NCBI GenBank assembly: GCA_000440235.1
Contig: ALKQ01000051.1
Location: 1-48,429, forward strand
DNA from: Streptococcus suis 10581
Lineage (GTDB): Bacteria > Bacillota > Bacilli > Lactobacillales > Streptococcaceae
Direction: 5' to 3'
DNA: 48,429 nucleotides
Positions 42,683 to 48,429 of the stretch are shown piece after piece (positions within the stretch are counted from its first letter, which is position 1; each line of letters opens with the position of its first letter). A model generated the notes under the pieces. It was given only the letters and a program-made list of their open reading frames with translations. It was not told the origin of the DNA and searched no databases. The position numbers and the translations under genes were made by a program.

Positions 42683-43052
42683 CTGTACTGATAATGTATT
42701 TTGGGAAGATTGCTTGTCCCAACAAAGTAATGGCTAGTGCTAGTATGAGGAGGATGGTTTTGACAAGAGTTGGTAAGTTAAATAGTAAGGCGATTGGTAC
42801 GATAGCCAAGCTGAAATAGTAGAGAGTGAAGTATTTACTGTTTTCTACTATTTGGACCCTATCGCTTTCTTTAACTTGAATGCTTGATTTTTTATCCCCT
42901 CGAATGCTTAGTGTAACAGATGGTTGTGTAATTGGTAAGCTTAGAATTTTACCTTGAGTAACTGTCCCAGCAATTTTTCCATCTACCAGAAGCGGAAGTT
43001 TTTGGGAGGATAGTTGTTTGATAGTTTTTGGATAATGAATAATAACTCTCAT
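42663..43052 (-). CDS. Small membrane protein of unknown function
   Basis: The 129-residue protein has a soluble beta-rich N-terminal half (MRVIIHYPKTIKQLSSQKL; GKIAGTVTQGKILSLPITQP) and two hydrophobic helices at about 76-92 and 96-116. I do not recognise the family. Start 43052 is chosen because AAGGAGG lies five bases upstream; an upstream extension has no ribosome site. It is a single-gene unit facing the TM2 gene in divergent orientation. Confidence 0.75.
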   Translation of the reverse strand: MRVIIHYPKTIKQLSSQKLPLLVDGKIAGTVTQGKILSLPITQPSVTLSIRGDKKSSIQVKESDRVQIVENSKYFTLYYFSLAIVPIALLFNLPTLVKTILLILALAITLLGQAIFPKYIISTEKSSDH

Positions 43053-43185
43053 ATGAACCTCCTTGTAATCTAGTTTCATTATAGCAAAAAAGAAAAAAAT
43101 GTAAACGATTTCTGACACTGTTTTCCCCTACAGGCTTGCTTGAAGAATAAGAAACTGCTATAATTTTGAAGAGGTAGGAGTTTAT

Positions 43186-43602
43186 ATGAATTATCTTCAG
43201 AATTATATTTTAAGTAAAAGCAGTTATTTGCCATCTGATAAGTTATTCATTCTGCAAAAAGAACTAGAAGATTTAGATGATGAGGCTTTAAACGTTCTTA
43301 TGATGGTTGAGATGCGTCAACCTCTTGTCGCTCTTATTTTGGCTATTTTCTTCGGTGAATTTGGTGTCGACCGTTTTTATGTCGGAAATAAAGAATTGGG
43401 ATTTGCCAAGCTGATTGCGTTTGCAGTATCTTTTGTTACGCTATTTATCTTGATTGGTTTCTTGTTATTTTTGGGGCTTTATTTGTGGAAGTTTATTGAT
43501 TGCTTCTTGATCATGCGAGCATGTAAGGAAGCGAACTTTGAGCGTTTGATGCTGCAAATCCATCAATATAAGGCTTTTCAGCATAGCAATCAGACATTTT
43601 AA
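43186..43602 (+). CDS. TM2-domain membrane protein
   Basis: The 138-residue protein has a polar N-terminus and two helices joined by the TM2 signature: QPLVALILAIFFGEFGVDRFYVGNKELGFAKLI near residues 45-78, then a second helix with a DRF-like turn. TM2 proteins are of unknown function in bacteria. TAGGAG precedes the ATG, and TATAAT lies 23 bases before it. Confidence 0.88.
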   Translation: MNYLQNYILSKSSYLPSDKLFILQKELEDLDDEALNVLMMVEMRQPLVALILAIFFGEFGVDRFYVGNKELGFAKLIAFAVSFVTLFILIGFLLFLGLYLWKFIDCFLIMRACKEANFERLMLQIHQYKAFQHSNQTF

Positions 43603-43770
43603 TAAGATATTTTTGGGAATAAGGGGAGGCTTGGTAGTGTCTTCCTTTTCTGTTTTTAGTAGGCTGTAAAGTACTTGTAATATGGAACGAGCTTTGTCAC
43701 AGAAGTGACATTTTATAGAACAGCATTTATGATATAATGATAAAATATGCTAGTTGAGAGGAGAATTTCT

Positions 43771-44259
43771 ATGCAGACAAAGAAAATGAGTATGTTTTTA
43801 TTTTTTGCCTATCTCCTTTTACTTACTTGGATGATTGTCTTTAAGATGGACTTGAGCATCGTATATGGACGCTATGGTTATGCTAGTATAAACTTAATTC
43901 CGTTTGCAGGAACAGCGGTCTATGATGGAGTGCTGGATTTTCCAGAAATTCTATTTAATATTGTAAGTTTTATTCCCTTTGGTATTTATATGGAAATGCT
44001 ATTTCGCAAGGCATCGTGGGTGGCTAATCTATGTTTGATTATGTTAGTGAGTCTCTGTTTTGAGGTTCTGCAATATCTTCTTTTACTTGGGGTTGCAGAT
44101 ATAACTGATTTACTGGCTAACGGCTTAGGGGGAGCAATCGGCATTAATATCATGTATGTCTTGACCAGTATTTGGCGGGAGAAGGCATATGTTCGTATGA
44201 ATATTTTTTGTTTTGTGCTAACGTTTTTTGTTATATTAATAACTTATTTAGCTTTGTAG
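43771..44259 (+). CDS. VanZ-family membrane protein
   Basis: The 162-residue protein has about five helices and the VanZ pattern: an early helix with LLLLTWMIVFKMDL, NLIPFAGTAVYDGV, the FNIVSFIPFGIYMEMLF block, and EVLQYLLLLGVADITDLLANGLGGAIG. VanZ is linked to low-level teicoplanin resistance in enterococci, but most chromosomal members have no known role. Start 43771 is favoured because GAGAGGAG lies close upstream; an ATG 24 bases earlier has none. Confidence 0.88.
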   Translation: MQTKKMSMFLFFAYLLLLTWMIVFKMDLSIVYGRYGYASINLIPFAGTAVYDGVLDFPEILFNIVSFIPFGIYMEMLFRKASWVANLCLIMLVSLCFEVLQYLLLLGVADITDLLANGLGGAIGINIMYVLTSIWREKAYVRMNIFCFVLTFFVILITYLAL

Positions 44260-44262
44260 GTC

Positions 44263-44292
44263 TTGCTAAATATATCCAAAGTTTGCTAAAAT
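44263..44292 (+). promoter_or_regulatory. Promoter placed for a leaderless queG message
   Basis: TTGCTA (44263-44268), an 18-base spacer and TGCTAAAAT (extended -10, ending 44292). The ATG at 44300 is 7 bases after the -10, about where transcription begins. Confidence 0.55.
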
Positions 44293-44299
44293 GAATGTA

Positions 44300-45427
44300 A
44301 TGAATATCAAAGAAGAGATTATTAAATTATCTCAGGAAATCGGAATTTCGAAGATTGGTTTTACAACGGCTGATGATTTTGCTTATTTGGAGAAATCACT
44401 TCGTGCTAGTCAGGAAGAGGGGCGTTCGTCAGGATTTGAACACAAGAATATTGAAGAACGTATCCGTCCCAAACTGTCGTTAGAATCTGCCAAAACCATC
44501 ATTTCTATCGCGGTAGCTTATCCTCGACATTTGCCTGTCAAACCGCAGAAGACCCAATACAAACGTGGGAAGATTACCCCTAGTTCATGGGGGCTTGATT
44601 ACCACTATATCTTGCAAGATAAGATGGAGCGTTTGGCACGGGGAATTGAGAAACTGACGGATGGTTTGGAATACAAGGCTATGGTAGATACAGGAGCTTT
44701 GGTGGATACAGCGGTCGCTCGTCGTGCAGGAATTGGCTTTATCGGGAAGAATGGGCTAGTCATTTCTAAGGAATTTGGTTCCTATATGTTTTTGGGAGAA
44801 CTGGTGACCAATCTGGACATCGAACCAGATCAACCAGTAGATTATGATTGTGGTGATTGCAATCGCTGTGTTGCAGCCTGTCCGACGTCTTGTCTATTAG
44901 GTGATACGACCATGAATGCCCGTCGTTGCCTGTCCTTTCAGACCCAGGATAAGGGGATGATGGACTTGGAGTTTCGTAAGAAAATCAAGACGGTCATCTA
45001 TGGTTGTGATATTTGCCAGATTTGTTGTCCTTACAATAAAGGAATTTCTAGTCCACCTGTGGTGGAGATTGATCCAGATTTGGCTGAGCCAGAGCTGATT
45101 CCATTCTTGGACTTGTCAAATGGACAATTCAAGGAAAAATTTGGCATGATTGCTGGTTCTTGGCGGGGGAAAAATATTCTCCAGCGCAATGCCATCATAG
45201 CCTTGGCCAATAGTAATGATCGCTCTGCCATTCCCAAACTCTTAGAAATCATCGATAAAAAACAAAATCCGGTCCACATGGCAACGGCGATCTGGGCCTT
45301 GGGGCAATTGGTCAAACAGCCCAATGATGAGATGGTTTCCTTTATCGCAGGTATTTCATCAGACAATGATGATGTCATAGCAGAGCAAACGGCCTTTCTC
45401 AACATGGTCAAGGACTTGCAAATGTGA
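44300..45427 (+). CDS. queG: Epoxyqueuosine reductase QueG
   Basis: The 375-residue enzyme makes the last step to queuosine in tRNA, reducing epoxyqueuosine with a cobalamin cofactor. Two 4Fe-4S cluster motifs are visible: CGDCNRCVAACPTSCL near residue 180 and YGCDICQICCPYNK near 235. A HEAT-like C-terminus (NAIIALANSNDRSAIPKLLEII) fits the family. ATG 44300 is preferred to ATG 44291 because the latter lies inside the -10 element; the product then begins MNIKEEIIKL. A B12-dependent enzyme in this genome gives a possible reason for corrinoid uptake. Confidence 0.93.
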   Translation: MNIKEEIIKLSQEIGISKIGFTTADDFAYLEKSLRASQEEGRSSGFEHKNIEERIRPKLSLESAKTIISIAVAYPRHLPVKPQKTQYKRGKITPSSWGLDYHYILQDKMERLARGIEKLTDGLEYKAMVDTGALVDTAVARRAGIGFIGKNGLVISKEFGSYMFLGELVTNLDIEPDQPVDYDCGDCNRCVAACPTSCLLGDTTMNARRCLSFQTQDKGMMDLEFRKKIKTVIYGCDICQICCPYNKGISSPPVVEIDPDLAEPELIPFLDLSNGQFKEKFGMIAGSWRGKNILQRNAIIALANSNDRSAIPKLLEIIDKKQNPVHMATAIWALGQLVKQPNDEMVSFIAGISSDNDDVIAEQTAFLNMVKDLQM

Positions 45428-45461
45428 TATAATAAAGATTATGAATAAAAATGAGGTGTAT

Positions 45462-46557
45462 ATGGATACAGCAGAAATTCGCCAAAAGATTGAAGAACTT
45501 GGCAAAAAATTAACTTCTTTTAGGGGGTCTCTTTGACTTAGAAGGTCTGGAAGAAGAGATTGCCATTCTTGAGAACAAGATGACGGAGCCAGATTTCTGG
45601 AATGATAATTTGGCAGCCCAGAAGACGTCTCAGGAGTTGAATGAATTAAAAAACACCTACGGAAATTTCCATCAGATGTTGGATTTATATGATGAATCCG
45701 AAATTTTGCTAGATTTTCTAGCAGAAGATGAGTCTGTTCGGGATGAGTTGGTTGAAAAGTTGGCAGATTTGGACAAAACCATGACTGCTTATGAAATGAC
45801 CTTGCTCTTGTCAGAACCCTATGATCACAATAACGCTATCTTGGAAATCCATCCAGGTTCGGGTGGTACCGAGGCACAAGACTGGGGAGAAATGCTCCTG
45901 CGGATGTATCAGCGTTATGGAAATGCCAAAGGTTTTACAGTAGAAACATTGGATTATCAAGCTGGTGATGAGGCAGGTATTAAGTCCGTGACTCTAAGTT
46001 TTACAGGTCCAAATGCTTATGGTTTGCTCAAGTCTGAAATGGGTGTTCATCGCTTGGTGCGTATCTCACCTTTTGACTCAGCAAAACGTCGCCATACTTC
46101 CTTTACATCTGTAGAGGTAATGCCTGAGTTGGACGATACCATTGAAATTGAAATTCGTGATGATGAAGTCAAGATGGATACCTTCCGGTCAGGAGGTGCT
46201 GGTGGACAGAACGTCAATAAGGTTTCAACGGGTGTTCGATTGACGCACATTCCGACAGGGATTGTGACTCAGTCCACAGTTGACCGTACCCAATATGGTA
46301 ACCGTGATCGTGCAATGAAACTCTTGCAGGCTAAATTGTATCAATTGGAGCAGGAGAAGAAAGCGGCAGAAGTAGACTCACTCAAGGGTGACAAGAAAGA
46401 GATCACTTGGGGAAGTCAGATTCGTTCTTATGTCTTTACACCTTATACAATGGTAAAAGACCACCGTACTGGTTATGAGGTGGCTCAAGTCGATAAGGTT
46501 ATGGACGGAGACTTGGACGGCTTTATAGACGCATATTTAAAATGGCGAATTAGCTAA
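45462..46557 (+). CDS. prfB: Peptide chain release factor 2, with programmed +1 frameshift
   Basis: The 364-residue factor releases peptides at UGA and UAA. It is read in two parts: 45462-45533 (24 residues) up to a TGA stop at 45534-45536, then +1 from 45535 to 46557. The shift site reads AGGGGGTCTCTTTGAC, with the internal Shine-Dalgarno AGGGGG three bases before CTT TGA, the classic autoregulatory site. The [10 protein letters not shown] motif (here [14 protein letters not shown]) needed for hydrolysis is near residue 245. GAGG precedes the ATG. This is a normal, functional frameshift and not damage. Confidence 0.97.
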
Positions 46558-46656
46558 GAACCTGTATTTACAAGTGAAGTGCTTGTATATAAGAGATCGT
46601 TTTTCGCTCATCAAGGAAGTTTTTTGATAGAATACTGATTGTGTTTTGAAAAAAAC
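46557..46656 (+). repeat. About 100-bp dispersed repeat, copy 2 (between prfB and ftsE)
   Basis: It begins AGAACCTGT at the prfB stop and aligns gaplessly to 39387-39488, sharing ATCAAGG, AGTTTTTTGA, GAATACTGA and AAAAAAAC. It contains the small dyad CAAG-TGAAGTG-CTTG. It separates prfB from ftsE, which usually follow each other closely. Confidence 0.75.
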
Positions 46657-46699
46657 GTTCTCAAATCTAAAGAAAGGACTGTCTAAGACAGGAAATCCT

Positions 46700-47392
46700 A
46701 TGGGAATAATAGAAATGAAAGACGTTTCCAAGAAATATGGAAACGGAACGACTGCCCTTCGCGGAGTATCAGTCAATGTTGAAGCGGGAGAATTTGCCTA
46801 CATTGTAGGTCCTTCTGGTGCAGGTAAGTCAACTTTTATCAAACTCTTGTATCGGGAGGAAAAGCTCGATAAGGGGAGTCTAAAGGTTGGTAAGTTTGAC
46901 CTTGCAAAAATTAAAAAGAGAGATGTTCCTCTTCTACGTCGTAGTGTAGGAGTGGTCTTCCAAGACTACAAACTCTTACCTAAAAAGACTGTCTTTGAAA
47001 ATATTGCTTATGCGATGGAAGTTATCGGTGAAAAACCACGGAATATCAAGAAACGTGTAATGGAAGTTTTAGATTTGGTTGGTTTGAAGCACAAAATTCG
47101 TTCTTTCCCAAATGAACTTTCAGGTGGTGAGCAACAGCGTATTGCTATTGCCCGTGCCATTGTAAATAATCCTAAAGTATTGATTGCTGATGAACCAACT
47201 GGTAACTTGGACCCTGAAAACTCTTGGGAAATCATGAATCTATTGGAGCGAATTAACTTACAGGGGACAACGATTTTGATGGCGACACACAATAGTCAGA
47301 TTGTAAATACACTTCGTCACCGTGTTATTGCGATTGAAGATGGTCGTGTAGTACGGGATGAAGAACAAGGAGAGTATGGATACGATGATTAG
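46700..47392 (+). CDS. ftsE: Cell-division ATP-binding protein FtsE
   Basis: The 230-residue ABC ATPase powers FtsX to control septal peptidoglycan hydrolysis through PcsB in streptococci. Walker A is GPSGAGKST near residue 37, the signature LSGGEQQR near 138, and Walker B VLIADEPTG near 158. Start 46700 gives the usual MGIIEMKDVSKKY N-terminus, with AGGAAA seven bases upstream. An in-frame start 54 bases earlier lies inside the repeat and is rejected. The gene overlaps ftsX by 8 bases. Confidence 0.97.
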   Translation: MGIIEMKDVSKKYGNGTTALRGVSVNVEAGEFAYIVGPSGAGKSTFIKLLYREEKLDKGSLKVGKFDLAKIKKRDVPLLRRSVGVVFQDYKLLPKKTVFENIAYAMEVIGEKPRNIKKRVMEVLDLVGLKHKIRSFPNELSGGEQQRIAIARAIVNNPKVLIADEPTGNLDPENSWEIMNLLERINLQGTTILMATHNSQIVNTLRHRVIAIEDGRVVRDEEQGEYGYDD

Positions 47393-48314
47393 ACGATTTT
47401 TTAGACACTTTATTGAATCATTGAAGAGTTTGAAGCGAAATGGTTGGATGACAATTGCAGCTATTTCATCTGTAGCTATTACTCTTACTTTGGTTGGTCT
47501 ATTTGCTTCAGTTATTTTAAACACAGCAAAGCTTGCTTCGGATTTGGAACAGAATGTACGTATCAATGTATACTTGAGAGCGAACTCAACTGATCAAGCT
47601 GAGACGATTGTGAACGAAGGAGGAGAGACGGTAGCTAATCCAGATTATCAAAAGGTGTACAATCAGATTACAGCCTTAGAAAATGTACAATCTGTCACTT
47701 ATTCAAGTAAGGATGAACAGTTGCAGAAATTAACAGCTACCTTGGGAGATACTTGGAACCTATTCCAAGGAGATGCCAATCCACTTTACGATGCTTATAT
47801 CATTGATACGACTGAACCGCAGTATGTAAAAACTGTTGCAGCAGAGATTGCTAAAATTGATGGTGTTACAGAGGTACGTGATGGGGAAGTTGAAACGGAA
47901 CGTATTTTTAAATTAGCTAATCTAGTTCGTACATGGGGATTGGCAGCAACTGGCTTATTGCTCTTTACTGCTGTTTTCTTGATTTCCAATACTATTCGGA
48001 TTACCATTATTTCTCGTAGCCGTGAAATTCAGATTATGCGTCTGGTTGGTGCTAAAAACAGTTATATCCGTGGGCCATTCCTCTGGGAAGGTGCCTGGGT
48101 AGGTCTCCTCGGAGCTATTTTGCCTTCTGTTTTAGTCTATTCTCTTTATAAGATGATCTATACTTCAGTAAATGCTAGTCTTGCTAGTCAAGATTTGTCT
48201 CTGATTAGTATGAATGTCTTTGTTCCAGGAATGATTGGCGCACTTTTTGTAATTGGTATTATTATTGGTTCCTTGGGATCAGTCATTTCCATGAACCGCT
48301 ACTTAAAAATTTAA
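47385..48314 (+). CDS. ftsX: Cell-division permease FtsX
   Basis: The 309-residue protein has the FtsX layout: a first helix at about 22-45 (GWMTIAAISSVAITLTLVGLFA), a large outside loop of about 125 residues that contacts PcsB in pneumococcus, then three more helices with FLISNTIRITIISRSREIQIMRLVGAKNSYIRGPFLWEG. It ends in the usual SMNRYLKI. Start 47385 matches the family N-terminus MIRRFFRHFIESL; ATG 47376, three codons earlier, has an SD that is too close. Confidence 0.96.
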   Translation: MIRRFFRHFIESLKSLKRNGWMTIAAISSVAITLTLVGLFASVILNTAKLASDLEQNVRINVYLRANSTDQAETIVNEGGETVANPDYQKVYNQITALENVQSVTYSSKDEQLQKLTATLGDTWNLFQGDANPLYDAYIIDTTEPQYVKTVAAEIAKIDGVTEVRDGEVETERIFKLANLVRTWGLAATGLLLFTAVFLISNTIRITIISRSREIQIMRLVGAKNSYIRGPFLWEGAWVGLLGAILPSVLVYSLYKMIYTSVNASLASQDLSLISMNVFVPGMIGALFVIGIIIGSLGSVISMNRYLKI

Positions 48315-48335
48315 TAGACAAGCTACATGTAAAAA

Positions 48336-48429
48336 GAGGCTGGGCAAAAAGCCCAGGCTCACTTCTCAGAGTTCGTGTCAACATCTCAGCGCAGTGGTTG
48401 ATTGGCAGATTTGTTCGTGTTTCACACTC
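48336..48429 (+). repeat. Composite dispersed repeat, copy C (cut by window edge)
   Basis: From GAGGCTGGGCAAAAAGCCC through CACTTCTCAGAGTTCGTGTC to the last base, this matches the core of copies A and B, in the orientation of copy A. The left outer arm seen in A and B is not evident here, so this may be a core-only copy. Confidence 0.8.

Noticed and set aside
45462..45536. Stop codon early in prfB that looks like a frameshift mutation
   Set aside because: The AGGGGG ... CTT TGA C signal is the normal programmed frameshift of release factor 2.

Overview
The window looks like ordinary chromosome of a low-GC Streptococcus, most probably Streptococcus suis or a close relative. This rests on recognised gene orders (gor next to a MacA/ATPase/MacB-like pump; ftsW-ppc; prfB-ftsE-ftsX), streptococcal family proteins, a BOX-like element and dispersed repeats. 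No rRNA, tRNA, CRISPR array, prophage, transposase or integrase gene was seen.

Layout. 1-4.1 kb: a minus-strand run of a VOC/glyoxalase protein, an NTF2-like protein, an MBL-fold protein, a DsbA-like protein, a gene remnant and an NADPH-dependent FMN reductase, divergent from an HxlR regulator. 4.1-13.2 kb: pepF, ppaC, a MerR regulator with a 19-bp-spacer promoter, the two U32 tRNA-hydroxylation proteins (TrhP1/TrhP2-like), ydbC, bioY with a BirA-like operator, and a cyclase gene broken by a stop codon. 13.2-19.1 kb: gor, a three-gene MacAB-like ABC efflux system and a luciferase-like flavin oxidoreductase. 19.1-21.1 kb: a very A+T-rich islet with a GIY-YIG nuclease frame and a zinc-ribbon frame, bounded by two 113-bp direct repeats. 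21.2-27.4 kb: lysS, a histidine phosphatase, ybaK, a DUF368 (PopT-like) protein, thiT under a TPP riboswitch, a GH25 lysozyme, and an ECF S-component paired with a DUF4430 lipoprotein. 27.5-35.3 kb: ftsW, ppc, an ECF sigma/anti-sigma pair with an ECF-type promoter, tuf and tpiA. 35.3-48.4 kb: HAD and HD hydrolases, a TauE-like exporter, a P-type cation ATPase behind a yybP-ykoY (Mn2+) riboswitch, a TM2 protein, VanZ-like protein, queG, prfB with its programmed frameshift, and ftsE-ftsX.

Functional themes are cell division and wall metabolism (ftsW, ftsEX, GH25, PopT-like), tRNA modification and translation (trhP pair, queG, ybaK, lysS, prfB, tuf), vitamin uptake (bioY, thiT, ECF S-component) and metal, redox and stress control (Mn riboswitch-ATPase, gor, HxlR, MerR, ECF sigma).

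The strongest leads are: the repeat-flanked GIY-YIG/zinc-ribbon islet, probably one frameshifted gene; the ECF sigma operon, whose best start codon is ATC; the Mn riboswitch whose leader has been invaded by two repeat elements; a thiT riboswitch with three mutually pairing segments; three probable leaderless genes; and a dispersed repeat whose core is inverted between copies. All calls come from reading the sequence by eye and from family knowledge; no database search was run.
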